A DNA stretch of 64,000 bases from Acinetobacter sp. WCHAc010034. GTDB taxonomy: Bacteria; Pseudomonadota; Gammaproteobacteria; Pseudomonadales; Moraxellaceae. The DNA is taken from positions 2,046,001 through 2,110,000 of the forward strand of contig NZ_CP032279.1 in NCBI RefSeq assembly GCF_001696615.3, given 5' to 3'. Below the pieces are notes generated by a model, which worked only from the letters and a program-made list of their open reading frames with translations, was not told the origin of the DNA and ran no database searches. Shown one piece after another: positions 34,892-43,765 of this stretch. The translations under genes and the position numbers were made by a program. Each line of letters begins with the position of its first letter. The first letter of the stretch is position 1.

Positions 34892-34919
34892 ATAATACAT
34901 TAAGGATTTCCAAGGTCAA
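34892..34919 (-). promoter_or_regulatory. promoter of the tRNA-Gly array
   Basis: On the minus strand TTGACC (34914-34919) and TATTAT (34892-34897) are separated by 16 bp, about 10 bp upstream of the first tRNA. Confidence 0.75.
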
Positions 34920-35116
34920 TAGCTTTGTGCAAAACCTTGGTTCAACTGCATAAAATAAAAGCAATTTGCAAAATGAAGGCCATTATTTGAACAGAATTCT
35001 GCAGATGCAGCGCATGCAGGGGCGCGGCTGCGGATTAAAAATTGGCGGAAGCTGAAAACCGGCGCGCAGAACAGGCTATACTCAGCGCAGTTCATTTAGA
35101 TTTTTGGAGCGCAGCC

Positions 35117-35425
35117 TTGAGCCTGGAACAGCAACTTATCGAACGTTTGCAGCAGCTTTCACCCAGCCATCTGCAGGTGGAAAACGAATCTGCCGGCCAC
35201 GGCGGCTACTTCCCCGGCAAAGAGTCGCATTTTAAGGCGGTAATTGTCAGCGAAGCGTTTGCCGGCCTGCGCCAGGTGCAGCGCCATCAGAAAGTATACG
35301 CCGCCGCCGGCGACCTGCTTGGCCCCGGCGCCATCCACGCCTTAGCGATTCATGCATTTCTGCCTGAAGAATGGGCCGGGCAGGATACGCCAAGCCCAGA
35401 ATGCGCGCACGCCCCTAAGCCTTAA
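35117..35425 (+). CDS. bolA: BolA family protein
   Basis: 102 residues from TTG 35117, chosen because GGAG lies 7 bp upstream and because LSLEQQLIERLQQL is the natural BolA N-terminus. Core features are VENESAGHGGYFPGKESHFKAVIVSEAFAGLRQVQRHQKVYAAAGDLL and AIHALAIHAFLPEEW, the BolA fold with its conserved His that helps glutaredoxins bind Fe-S clusters. The reading frame is open upstream but those residues do not fit the family. Confidence 0.88.
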   Translation: MSLEQQLIERLQQLSPSHLQVENESAGHGGYFPGKESHFKAVIVSEAFAGLRQVQRHQKVYAAAGDLLGPGAIHALAIHAFLPEEWAGQDTPSPECAHAPKP

Positions 35426-35443
35426 CCGGGAAGCGGAGCATTT

Positions 35444-35836
35444 ATGGAAACTCAACTGCTGATGAATGCGCTTCACCTGTCTGGCGCGGCGCTGGCCTGC
35501 TTTGCCGTGCTCAGCCGCGGGCTGACTCTGTTTAAAGGCGTGCAGGGCAATTTGCCCAATCCGGCGGGGCGCAAAATTTTTGTTGCGCTGCAGCATCTGT
35601 CCATGACGCTGCTGGCGGCGACAGGCATTGCCTTGCTGGTCATGAAAAACTTTGATGTGCAGCCGTGGTTTTACGCTAAAATTATCCTGTTTTTAGCGCT
35701 TTTGTCTGCGTTGAGCAAAGCTTACCGCAAGGAAGACAGCATTGCCCTGAACCAGCGCCGCGCCGGCCTGTTTCTGGCTGCCGTGGCCTTAAGCGCCATT
35801 TTTGGCCTGGTGCTGATTCAGCCTAACTTCGGCTGA
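35444..35836 (+). CDS. SirB2 family membrane protein
   Basis: 130 residues with four hydrophobic segments and a conserved N-terminal MNALHLSGAALACFAVLSRG. The pattern, including RKIFVALQHLSMTLLAATGIAL and KIILFLALLSALSKAYRK, matches SirB2 (invasion-gene-expression-up-regulator family), small inner-membrane proteins of unknown role. 18 bp downstream of bolA, likely co-transcribed. Confidence 0.88.
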   Translation: METQLLMNALHLSGAALACFAVLSRGLTLFKGVQGNLPNPAGRKIFVALQHLSMTLLAATGIALLVMKNFDVQPWFYAKIILFLALLSALSKAYRKEDSIALNQRRAGLFLAAVALSAIFGLVLIQPNFG

Positions 35837-35917
35837 TGGCTGAACATAATAAATTGCAGCGGCGCTGGTTCAGGCAGGCTGAAACAGCGGAATAATAATG
35901 AGATAAAGGGGGTTTTA

Positions 35918-36754
35918 ATGCGTACACGGGTGGTATTCAACCAAAAAGGCGGCGTGGGGAAATCCAGCATTACGGTGAATCTGGCGGCCATCAGCGCGCA
36001 TCAGGGCCTGAAAACGCTGGTGATCGATTTAGACCCGCAGGCCAATTCCAGCCAGTATCTGCTGGGCGATGATGCAACCTATTCGGCGGATAAGCCCGCG
36101 CTGGAGCCGAATATTGAAAATTATTTTGAGGAAGTGCTGGGCGCGCAGCCCGGCAAGGGCCTGCTGGGCAATGCCATCGGCTCTATTTTAAAAAGCCGCG
36201 CTAAAGGGCTGGAAAGCTATGTGCACCAGTCGCCGTTTAAAAATCTGGACGTGATTCCGGCCAGCCCAAGCCTGGGCGCGCTGGCGCATGCGCTGGAATC
36301 CAAGCATAAAATCTACAAGCTGCGCGACGCGCTGCAGCAGCTGGACGGCAAATATGACCGGATCTTTATTGATACGCCGCCGGCATTCAACTTTTTTACC
36401 CTGTCTGCGCTGATTACTGCAGACCGCGTGCTGATTCCTTTTGACTGCGATGTATTTTCCAAGCGCGCCTTGCAGACCCTGATTGAAAATGTGATTGAAA
36501 CGCAGGACGACCACAACGACCGCCTGGAAATTGAAGGCATTGTGGTCAATCAGTATCAGGCGCAGGCCAAGCTGCCGCGCGAAGTGGTGCAGCAGCTGAA
36601 GGATGAAGGCCTGCCGGTGCTGGACAGCATGCTGCCGCCGTCGGTGCTGATGAAGGAGTCGCATCATAAGAATCAGCCCTTAATCCATCTGGCGGCGGAT
36701 CATAAATTGACGCAGGCCTATCAATCATTGTTCAATGAAATTGAGCAGAAATAA
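35918..36754 (+). CDS. ParA-family ATPase
   Basis: 278 residues. FNQKGGVGKSSITVNLA is the deviant Walker A, LVIDLDPQANSS the A' motif and IFIDTPPAF the Walker B. It is a chromosomal orphan ParA/Soj-type protein: no ParB gene or parS-like repeats are next to it. It could position a cargo at the nucleoid or pole; nothing here tells which. A lipoprotein gene follows 13 bp downstream. Confidence 0.9.
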   Translation: MRTRVVFNQKGGVGKSSITVNLAAISAHQGLKTLVIDLDPQANSSQYLLGDDATYSADKPALEPNIENYFEEVLGAQPGKGLLGNAIGSILKSRAKGLESYVHQSPFKNLDVIPASPSLGALAHALESKHKIYKLRDALQQLDGKYDRIFIDTPPAFNFFTLSALITADRVLIPFDCDVFSKRALQTLIENVIETQDDHNDRLEIEGIVVNQYQAQAKLPREVVQQLKDEGLPVLDSMLPPSVLMKESHHKNQPLIHLAADHKLTQAYQSLFNEIEQK

Positions 36755-36767
36755 GACGGGGAATGTT

Positions 36768-37160
36768 ATGAAAGCGATTAAATTAAGCCTGCTGGCGGGC
36801 AGCGCGCTGCTGCTGGGCGCCTGCGCTACAACGGTGAAGCCGACTTATGTGTCGCCAACGCAGTATCAGGCGCTGAACTGCCAGCAGCTGCAGAGCGAAT
36901 ACAGCCGCATTCAGCAGCATATTGATAGCGGCGTGCAGCCGGCGAAGCGCACCGGCATGGGCGTTGGCGTCGGCCTGGGCGGGGGCTGGGGCAGCCGCGG
37001 CGGCTGGGGCATCGGCCCGACCGTTTCAGTCAACATGGGCCAGTCATCCAATACCAAAAAGACTGAATTGGCGCGCCTGATGGGCGAGCAGGAGGCGCTG
37101 GTTCAGGCAGCCCAATTCAAAGGCTGTCCGGCGATTGCGCGCGCCAAAGCGCAGCCTTAG
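36768..37160 (+). CDS. small lipoprotein with Gly-rich segment
   Basis: 130 residues from ATG 36768. Lipoprotein signal MKAIKLSLLAGSALLLGAC with lipobox LGAC. Two helical stretches (YQALNCQQLQSEYSRIQQHI; ELARLMGEQEALVQAA) flank a Gly-rich segment (MGVGVGLGGGWGSRGGWG) resembling the glycine-zipper proteins. A second Cys pair could form a disulfide. Function unknown. Confidence 0.8.
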   Translation: MKAIKLSLLAGSALLLGACATTVKPTYVSPTQYQALNCQQLQSEYSRIQQHIDSGVQPAKRTGMGVGVGLGGGWGSRGGWGIGPTVSVNMGQSSNTKKTELARLMGEQEALVQAAQFKGCPAIARAKAQP

Positions 37161-37175
37161 CGGAATCAGCCGATG

Positions 37176-37207
37176 GCGCTGCCCGGTTTTGCGGAAGCGG
37201 GCAGCGC
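37176..37207 (+). other. hairpin after the lipoprotein gene
   Basis: GCGCTGCCCG/CGGGCAGCGC, a perfect 10-bp stem 15 bp after the stop, but without a T tract. A weak or rho-aided end is possible. The remaining 270 bp to lysE hold nothing recognised. Confidence 0.4.
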
Positions 37208-37483
37208 GCAGAAAAAATGTAATAAAATTTGTCTTTGCCCCTGCGGCCATTAAAAAGCGGATTCTTCATTCTGAGCTGAAGGCTGTTTTTAATGCAAATC
37301 AATGAAAATAAAAAAATTAAATTGGCGCATCCGGCATTGCTGCAGTGCGCCTGCCGGGCTGCGGCCGGGCGCGCCTTTGGGCTGGACAGCGTTGCGCAAT
37401 GCGGTTTTCGGCCTGCGATAGACTTGTTTTTATAAATTATTTTCAGATATGGTGTGGCCACTTTTGGGTAATTTCAGGTGCTT

Positions 37484-38077
37484 ATGATTGAGAGTTGGCT
37501 TTTTGTCTTGGCGATGATTGCTGCCCTGCTGACGCCGGGGCCGACCAATGCATTGCTTGCAAGCTCCGCGCATCAGCAGGGCACCGCAAAAACCAGCCTG
37601 TTTATTCCCGCTGAATTTTTCGGCTATTTTTACGCCATTAATTTATGGGCGCTGCTGATTCATCTGACTGCGCCGGTGTGGCCGAACCTGATCCATATCC
37701 TGCATTTCTGCAGCATGATGTATGTTTTCTGGCTGGCTTTTCATTTGTGGAAGGCTGCCGATTTGCAGAAGCACAATCAGAAATACACCGGCATCCGCCC
37801 GCGCCAGCTGTTTTTCTCCACCTTAAAGAACCCTAAAGCGCTGCTTTTCGCTGCCGGCATCCTGCCGCTGGAAACATGGAACAATCCGGCCAGCTTCCTG
37901 GCGGTGTTCGCCGCGTTCAGCCTGGTGCTCCTGCCTTCGGCAGTCTTCTGGATGTGCTTCGGCCGCGCGATCCTGTCCGGCAGCGTCAGGCAAATAAAAG
38001 CCGACCTCTTGTACAAAGGGTCGGCCATGATGCTGGTGCTGTGCATGTTTCCGGTGATTATCCGCTTTTTTTCATAG
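37484..38077 (+). CDS. LysE family exporter
   Basis: 197 residues from ATG 37484 (AGG upstream at about 6 bp; GTG 37478 is also in frame). Six predicted membrane segments. The N-terminal LLTPGPTNALLASSAHQQG matches the LysE/RhtB signature (PGPxxxxxxxxxxxxG), as does the central TLKNPKALLFAAGILP. It exports amino acids or related small molecules. The substrate is unknown. Confidence 0.87.
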   Translation: MIESWLFVLAMIAALLTPGPTNALLASSAHQQGTAKTSLFIPAEFFGYFYAINLWALLIHLTAPVWPNLIHILHFCSMMYVFWLAFHLWKAADLQKHNQKYTGIRPRQLFFSTLKNPKALLFAAGILPLETWNNPASFLAVFAAFSLVLLPSAVFWMCFGRAILSGSVRQIKADLLYKGSAMMLVLCMFPVIIRFFS

Positions 38078-38086
38078 GCGGATGGC

Positions 38087-38728
38087 TCAGGCGGCCGGAC
38101 CGGCCTTTTTCATTTTCTGGCGGATAAAGCCGATGATGCCCGGCAGAATGCTAATGATGATAATGCCGAAAATTAAATGGGTGAAGTTGTCCTTGACGAT
38201 CGGCATATTGCCGAAAAGGTAGCCCAGCAGGATGAATGAGCCTGTCCAGCACAGCGCGCCCACGACATTGTAGGTCAGGAAGAATTTGTAATTCATGCTG
38301 CCGGCGCCGGCGACAAAAGGCGCAAAGGTGCGGGCAAAGGGAATGAAGCGGGCAAAAATAATGGTTTTGCCGCCATGCTTGGCGAAGAACTGCTGCGTCG
38401 CGATTAAATGCCGCTTATTGATAAAGCGCGACTCAATTTCAAACACGCGCGGGCCAATATATTTGCCGATATGGTAATTCAGCGTATCGCCCAGCACCGC
38501 CGCGATAAACAGCAAAATGAACAGCGCCCAAGGATCCATTGCTCCGGTCGATGCGGCCAGCGCGCCGGCTGCAAACAGCAGGCTGTCGCCCGGCAGAAAC
38601 GGCATCACGACCAGGCCGGTTTCAACAAAAATAATCAGGAACAGAATGGCGTAAATCCATACCCCGTAATTGGCGATGAATTCCAGCAAATGGTCATCCA
38701 CATGCAGTATAAAATCAATAAGTTCCAT
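38087..38728 (-). CDS. DedA family membrane protein
   Basis: 213 residues, four to five hydrophobic segments. FVETGLVVMPFLPGDSLLFAAGALA and FARFIPFARTFAPFVAGAGSMNYKFF are the two conserved DedA/SNARE-associated re-entrant regions with the essential Glu and Arg residues. These proteins flip undecaprenyl phosphate or phospholipids and support envelope homeostasis. It is convergent with lysE. Confidence 0.93.
   Translation of the reverse strand: MELIDFILHVDDHLLEFIANYGVWIYAILFLIIFVETGLVVMPFLPGDSLLFAAGALAASTGAMDPWALFILLFIAAVLGDTLNYHIGKYIGPRVFEIESRFINKRHLIATQQFFAKHGGKTIIFARFIPFARTFAPFVAGAGSMNYKFFLTYNVVGALCWTGSFILLGYLFGNMPIVKDNFTHLIFGIIIISILPGIIGFIRQKMKKAGPAA
38093..38110 (+). terminator. lysE terminator inside the dedA 3' end
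   Basis: GGCCGG-A-CCGGCC followed by five T lies 16 bp after the lysE stop, within the last codons of dedA on the other strand. Confidence 0.6.
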
Positions 38729-39013
38729 GAGCAGAAAGCAGGCAAAAATGTAGTGAAATCCTAGCAGTCCAGTGCCGGAAAGTCAGTATTAAAACGTAAT
38801 TAATTTCCCGGCCCCCTGTTTTGCTTGCAGGAAGATAAGCCTTGGCGCATCCGCGCCCTTGCTGAGCCGGTGCAGCCTCAGGCTTCTGCCGCAAAGCCGG
38901 CCGGGGAAGGCGGAAAACCTATGCTGCAAAGCCCTGTCCGAATAATGTGCGCATTGCGCGGAAAAATGCTAGAATAGCGCGCTTATTCCGTTTGCCTCAC
39001 ATAGTTGTTTGTC

Positions 39014-40582
39014 ATGACTACCAATACTCAAATTACTGAAGATCGTATCCTGATTCTGGATTTTGGCTCTCAATATAGCCAGCTTATTGCGCGCCGCGTG
39101 CGTGAAGCCGGCGTATATTCTGAAATGTATGCCTACGACATGTCTGAAGAAGACATCCGCGCATTTAATCCAAACGGTATCATTCTTTCAGGCGGCCCTG
39201 AAAGCGTGCACGAAGAAGGCAGCCCACGCGCGCCGCAAGTTGTATTTGAACTGGGTGTTCCGGTGCTGGGCATCTGCTATGGCCTGCAAACGATGTCTGA
39301 ACAGCTGGGCGGCAAAGTCGAGCCGGGCACAGTGCATGAATTCGGCTATGCGGAAGTCAACATTCAAGTCCGCGACAAACTGATTGGCGACCTTGAAGAT
39401 TCTGCAGATAAATTAAAAGTATGGATGAGCCACGGCGACAAAGTGACTCAAATTCCGGAAGGCTTCCAGATTACCGCCAGCACGCCAAGCTGCCCAGTGG
39501 CCATGGTGTCTGACGAAACCCGCCGCTTCTACGGCATTCAGTTCCATCCGGAAGTGACACACACTGCCAAAGGCGCAGAGCTGCTGTCTAACTTCGTGCA
39601 TGGCGTCTGCGGCTGCCGCAGCCTGTGGAACTCAGAAAACATTATTGACCTGCGCGTTGAGCAGCTGCGCGGTCAGATTGGCGGCCAGAAAGTGCTACTG
39701 GGCCTTTCAGGCGGCGTCGATTCATCTGTCGTGGCGGCGCTGCTGCACCGCGCGATTGGCGATCAGCTGACTTGCGTATTTGTAGACAACGGCCTGCTGC
39801 GCCTGAACGAAGGCGAGCAGGTGATGGACATGTTTGCGAAAAACATGGGCATCCGCGTGATCCGCGCAGATGCTGAAGAGCGTTTTCTGACTGCGCTGGC
39901 GGGCGAAGCCGATCCTGAGAAAAAGCGTAAAATCATCGGCCGTGAATTCATTGAAGTTTTTGCTGAAGAAGCGCGCAAGCTGGATGGCGTGAACTTCCTT
40001 GCGCAAGGCACCATTTACCCGGACGTGATTGAATCCGCAGCCACTAAAAATGGCAAAGCGCATGTGATTAAATCGCACCATAACGTGGGCGGTTTGCCGG
40101 ATGATTTAGCCTTTGAGCTGGTTGAGCCGATCCGCGACCTGTTTAAAGACGAAGTCCGCCGCTTAGGCACGGCTTTGGGCCTGCCGCATGAAATGCTTTA
40201 CCGCCACCCATTCCCAGGCCCAGGCCTTGGCGTGCGCATTCTGGGTGAAGTGAAAAAAGAGTATGCGGACATTCTGCGTATTGCCGATGACATTTTCATG
40301 CAGGAGCTGCGCGCAAGCGGCTGGTATGACAAAACTGCGCAGGCATTTGCGGTGTTCCAGCCGGTGAAGTCTGTGGGCGTGGTCGGTGATGGCCGCCGCT
40401 ATGCATGGGTGATTGCGCTGCGCGCGGTTGAAACAGTGGACTTTATGACCGCCCGTTTCGCACATCTTCCTTATGATCTGGTGGATAAAATCTCTACCCG
40501 TATCATGAACGAAATTAAAGATGTGTCACGCGTAACTTATGACGTGTCTTCTAAGCCGCCGGCAACAATTGAATGGGAGTAA
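39014..40582 (+). CDS. guaA: GMP synthase (glutamine-hydrolysing)
   Basis: 522 residues from ATG 39014. The class I amidotransferase domain (LGICYGLQ with catalytic Cys; GIQFHPEV with the His) is followed by the ATP-pyrophosphatase domain ([17 protein letters not shown]-loop). The dimerisation domain ends [30 protein letters not shown]. It converts XMP to GMP. Followed by palindromic repeats and a terminator about 225 bp away. Confidence 0.98.
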   Translation: MTTNTQITEDRILILDFGSQYSQLIARRVREAGVYSEMYAYDMSEEDIRAFNPNGIILSGGPESVHEEGSPRAPQVVFELGVPVLGICYGLQTMSEQLGGKVEPGTVHEFGYAEVNIQVRDKLIGDLEDSADKLKVWMSHGDKVTQIPEGFQITASTPSCPVAMVSDETRRFYGIQFHPEVTHTAKGAELLSNFVHGVCGCRSLWNSENIIDLRVEQLRGQIGGQKVLLGLSGGVDSSVVAALLHRAIGDQLTCVFVDNGLLRLNEGEQVMDMFAKNMGIRVIRADAEERFLTALAGEADPEKKRKIIGREFIEVFAEEARKLDGVNFLAQGTIYPDVIESAATKNGKAHVIKSHHNVGGLPDDLAFELVEPIRDLFKDEVRRLGTALGLPHEMLYRHPFPGPGLGVRILGEVKKEYADILRIADDIFMQELRASGWYDKTAQAFAVFQPVKSVGVVGDGRRYAWVIALRAVETVDFMTARFAHLPYDLVDKISTRIMNEIKDVSRVTYDVSSKPPATIEWE

Positions 40583-40584
40583 AA

Positions 40585-40626
40585 CTGGGATTTCATGAAG
40601 CAGCGCTTCATGCCAGTTTTACGCCA
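40585..40626. repeat. 42-bp direct repeat, copy 1
   Basis: Identical to 40698-40739. Each copy contains a cruciform-like core CATGAAGC-AGC-GCTTCATG within an outer CTGG...CCAG. Confidence 0.85.
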
Positions 40627-40697
40627 AGAGCTATGCTCGCGGCAGGGTGGGCTTTCGGACACTAAATTACGGCAAGGGCTGTGCCCGCGCCAGCTGG

Positions 40698-40739
40698 CTG
40701 GGATTTCATGAAGCAGCGCTTCATGCCAGTTTTACGCCA
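40698..40739. repeat. 42-bp direct repeat, copy 2
   Basis: Exact second copy, 113 bp downstream of the first. It is followed by a perfect 14-bp hairpin (GCAAAATTGAAAGC/GCTTTCAATTTTGC, 40743-40773). Confidence 0.85.
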
Positions 40740-40807
40740 TGAGCAAAATTGAAAGCATTGCTTTCAATTTTGCGCAAGATGCCCGCTACAGTAAAGAAAA
40801 TTCTTAG

Positions 40808-40834
40808 AAAAAGAGCGCCTAGGCGCTCTTTTTT
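40808..40834 (+). terminator. terminator downstream of guaA
   Basis: Palindrome AAGAGCGCC-TA-GGCGCTCTT flanked by A and T runs. Confidence 0.85.
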
Positions 40835-41070
40835 ATTGTCCTTGTCCGCTTCTGAAATGAGCGAGCGCCTATAGCTGAGTTCTAAAGTCTGTATTAAGCT
40901 TAATGGCCTATAAGGTATGATTGCACTGGCTTTTAGTCGCGTTCACTATTTCGGCAATTAACGATGATGCTTGTACTGCCTCATTTTTGCTTTAAAAGTT
41001 TCAATGGCTTTGCGCAGGCAAGATCTTACTTTGGAAAGACCCAAAGATACCGTCTCAGAGGTCAAGAGGA

Positions 41071-42060
41071 TTATTGAGAATTGGCGCAATAATTCTCCTG
41101 ATAAGGCCGCTGGTGCTTGAGTACGCCATAACACAGATGAATCAGCTTCCTCATTGCAGCGCCAACCGCCATCATCTTGGTTTTGCCATTGGCCAGCAGC
41201 CTGTCATTCATCCCCTTTATGTGGGGATTATGCCGGGTTGCGACAATGGCCGCCATATATAAGCCGGCGCGTATCTTGGAAGAGCCGGCTTTGGATAAGC
41301 GGCTCCTGCCGTGAATGGAGCTGCCCGACTGCCTTTGAATGGGCACCAGGCCGGCAAAGGCGGCCGCCTGGCTCGCCCTTTCAAAAGCATGGCTGCGCAA
41401 GAAGCTGAGCATTAATAAACTGGTCCGGTCTGCAATGGCCGGAATGCTGCTGAGCAGCGCCTTGTCATTTTTTAAATCAGGATGCTGATCAATGTGGTCA
41501 TCAATCTGCCGGTCGAGATCCTGAATATGCCTGCTTAACTGCTTAATATTCTTATGGATCGACTGAAGTACCGGTTCTATCGTGAAGGTAGACTCCGCTT
41601 TTTCCAAACGGTTTTCTTCACGCTGCAGATCTTCACCAAGCACAGCCCTTCGATCCAGCAAAGCATTCAGCAGTTGAATATGTCCAGGCAGAGGCTGCCA
41701 AAAATGCAGATCCGCAGTCATCGCAAACCGGGCCAGAACTTCACTGTCAGCCTTGTCTGTCTTATTCAGCCTGGACATGCTCTGAGCAAAATACCGGGCT
41801 CTGGCGGGATTCGCCACACAGACTTGAAAGCCTGCATCAAATAAATATCCAGCTAGGCGTTCATGATAGACAGAAGTGGCTTCCATTAAGGCAATGGCCT
41901 GCGCAGGGCCTGCAGCATGATGATTCAGCCAGGCCTGAAGCTGTTCAAAGCCTTTGGGCGTATTCGGAAAGGTTTTGGTTTTCTTTTTGCCTGCAGAATC
42001 TTCTAAAATCAGACAGCAGTCAATTTTAGCTTTTGCAATATCAATACCGAGATAAAACAT
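41071..42060 (-). CDS. IS110 family transposase
   Basis: 329 residues, intact. The N-terminal DEDD/RuvC-like domain has GIDIAKAKID (D7), MEATSVYHE and LNKTDKADSEVLARF. The C-terminal transposase_20 domain has LLSSIPAIADRTS, AAFAGLVPIQRQSGSS and SKAGSSKIRAGLYMAA. The enzyme excises and inserts the element through a circular form, guided by RNA in characterised members. There are no stops or frameshifts, so it may be active. Confidence 0.95.
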   Translation of the reverse strand: MFYLGIDIAKAKIDCCLILEDSAGKKKTKTFPNTPKGFEQLQAWLNHHAAGPAQAIALMEATSVYHERLAGYLFDAGFQVCVANPARARYFAQSMSRLNKTDKADSEVLARFAMTADLHFWQPLPGHIQLLNALLDRRAVLGEDLQREENRLEKAESTFTIEPVLQSIHKNIKQLSRHIQDLDRQIDDHIDQHPDLKNDKALLSSIPAIADRTSLLMLSFLRSHAFERASQAAAFAGLVPIQRQSGSSIHGRSRLSKAGSSKIRAGLYMAAIVATRHNPHIKGMNDRLLANGKTKMMAVGAAMRKLIHLCYGVLKHQRPYQENYCANSQ

Positions 42061-42300
42061 AATCTTACCTGCCTTATTTATTCAATTATTTTTTTTCAGC
42101 ATAACCGCCGTCTTTTCTTGCGAATCCAGCATCGAGGTGCTTAGTTACCGTCCAGAGTTGTGCAGGCAGTCAGGGCAAACAGCAGGTTTTATCTTTGGGC
42201 CAAACTTTAAGTTTTAGTAAACAACCAAACTCTGCTGTTTGCGTATAGTGAGAGCTAATCACTATGTGAATTAAGATACAAGTAAACAAAAGTCTTTTGT
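42061..42300 (-). ncRNA. candidate bridge RNA region of the IS110 element
   Basis: Non-coding and structured. GCAAACAGCAG (42175-42185) pairs with CTGCTGTTTGC (42232-42242) around a large internal loop. The loop contains ATCTTTGGG (42191-42199), the complement of CCCAAAGAT at 41040-41048 at the opposite end of the element. A second palindrome, AACAAAAG-T-CTTTTGTT, lies at 42285-42301. A loop sequence matching the element's own end is what a donor-guide would show. Extent and strand are inferred from the family. Confidence 0.45.
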
Positions 42301-42389
42301 TGCCCATACACGGCGTCCTGAGCCAGTTTTAAGCACTGCTTTTAAACGCAGCGCAAGGATGGGCAACGTGCGGCATCCATGCCGCACTC
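42299..42389. repeat. palindromic repeat tract beside the IS110 element
   Basis: GTTGCCCAT (42299-42307) pairs with ATGGGCAAC (42359-42367), and GTGCGGCAT-CC-ATGCCGCAC follows at about 42368-42387. The rest of the interval to 42584 holds no gene or recognised signal. Confidence 0.6.
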
Positions 42390-42584
42390 GCGTATCCGAA
42401 GTTTATTTTACTTAAAGGCCTAGGAAGCTGAAGGGATTTTCGCGGAGTCGCTTAAGAAAACTTAGCTATAGCGAATTAAAAACATGCTAAGCCCAATTAG
42501 ACCTTGAAAACAAGCCGGCTTTGACCATTAAGGCAGACATTGAATTAAGCGCCCGCAGGAAGCCCCCTTTCACTTCTTAAAACT

Positions 42585-43580
42585 TCAAAACAGTTTCAAA
42601 ATCTGTTCGCCAATGCGCTGAATGAGCGGCATGGTGACAGAATTGCCCGCCTGCATGTATAAAGCGCAGTTCCCCATTTTTTTGGGAAAACGCATTTCAT
42701 GCACCGGGTAGCCCTGAAAGGCGAAGCATTCTTTCGGCGTCAGCTTGCGGATGCCGTAATCATCCAAAATCAAAGGCACATTGTGGCCGCCTGAGCCCAT
42801 ATTCGCGGTTAAGGTTGGGCAGACACTGCTTTTATTTTCACGAACATACACGCGGCGCCATTGATAGACCGTATCTTTGGAAGTCACGCCTTCCACCATT
42901 TTGGCATAATAGCGGTGGCCCGGCGCATAATAATACTTCGGGTCGACCCGGCCTTTTTCCAGAATATCCTGAATGCCGCGGGTCAAGGGAATCTCTTCAG
43001 GAAACTCAAAATTCCGATAATTCGGCACTTGCTTGGGGTCAAGCGCGACAATGAAAATCCGTTCGCGGTTCTGCGGCACATTGGCGTGGGTCATGCTGTT
43101 CAGCACTTTATAGCTCACGGTATAGCCCAGCTCTTCCAGCGTGTTGCAGATCACCTGAAAAGTGTTGCCTTCATCATGCGAGATTAAATTTTTAACATTT
43201 TCCAAAAAAACCGCTTTGGGGCGGTGCTTCCTTGCAATCTCCGCCACATCAAAAAACAGCGTGCCGCGGGTTTCCTGAAAGCCCTTGCGGTGGCCGGCAA
43301 TTGAAAAAGCCTGGCAGGGGAAGCCACCGCAGAGGATATCGAATTTTTCCGGAATTTTGGCTTTGGTTTCATCCTGGGTGATGTCGCCGTCCGGATGCTC
43401 GCCGTAGTTCAGCGCATAAGTCCGCTGCGCATGCTTATTCCATTCGCTGGAAAACGCGCAGCGCCCGTGCAAATTCTGCAATGCCATGCGGAAGCCGCCG
43501 ACACCCGCAAACAAATCAATAAATGTGAATTTATGGTCTTGAGGCTGCGGAAACGGTGTCGAGAGCAGGTCAGGTTGCAT
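42585..43580 (-). CDS. DNA (cytosine-5-)-methyltransferase, orphan
   Basis: 331 residues. The C5-methyltransferase motifs occur in order: FIDLFAGVGGFR (I), GGFPCQAFS with the catalytic Cys (IV), VFLENVKN (VI), QNRERIFIVA (VIII), and LYMQAGNSV (X). It methylates cytosine in a short site that cannot be read from the target-recognition region by eye. No restriction endonuclease gene is adjacent: an IS110 element lies on one side and a diguanylate cyclase on the other. It may be solitary or may have lost its partner. Confidence 0.93.
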   Translation of the reverse strand: MQPDLLSTPFPQPQDHKFTFIDLFAGVGGFRMALQNLHGRCAFSSEWNKHAQRTYALNYGEHPDGDITQDETKAKIPEKFDILCGGFPCQAFSIAGHRKGFQETRGTLFFDVAEIARKHRPKAVFLENVKNLISHDEGNTFQVICNTLEELGYTVSYKVLNSMTHANVPQNRERIFIVALDPKQVPNYRNFEFPEEIPLTRGIQDILEKGRVDPKYYYAPGHRYYAKMVEGVTSKDTVYQWRRVYVRENKSSVCPTLTANMGSGGHNVPLILDDYGIRKLTPKECFAFQGYPVHEMRFPKKMGNCALYMQAGNSVTMPLIQRIGEQILKLF

Positions 43581-43765
43581 TAAAAGCCCTTCAATGGCGG
43601 TAAAATTCGATAGGGCTTCATTTTAATTCAATTGGCTAAAATAGAAAGGGCGCAGCCGGGCTATTTGCGCTGCTCAGTGCCGGGCTGAGGCCGGAGAATC
43701 GGCAGCGGATTTCAGCCGGATGAGCATTAAAAAAGCCGCCGGCGCGCCTGCATGCGCTGCGGGAC

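Larger units (their letters stand above)
41030..42300 (-). mobile_element. IS110-family insertion sequence (boundaries approximate)
   Basis: One transposase gene plus a non-coding end of 200 bp or more upstream of it, the layout of the IS110 group, where that end encodes a guide (bridge) RNA. No terminal inverted repeats are seen, as expected. Palindromic repeats flank it (40585-40834 and 42299-42389), a common target of this family. The exact ends cannot be fixed without an empty site. Confidence 0.75.

Noticed and set aside
34517..34895. Overlapping short frames across the tRNA array
   Set aside because: They translate the repeated tRNA genes; the cloverleafs explain the sequence.
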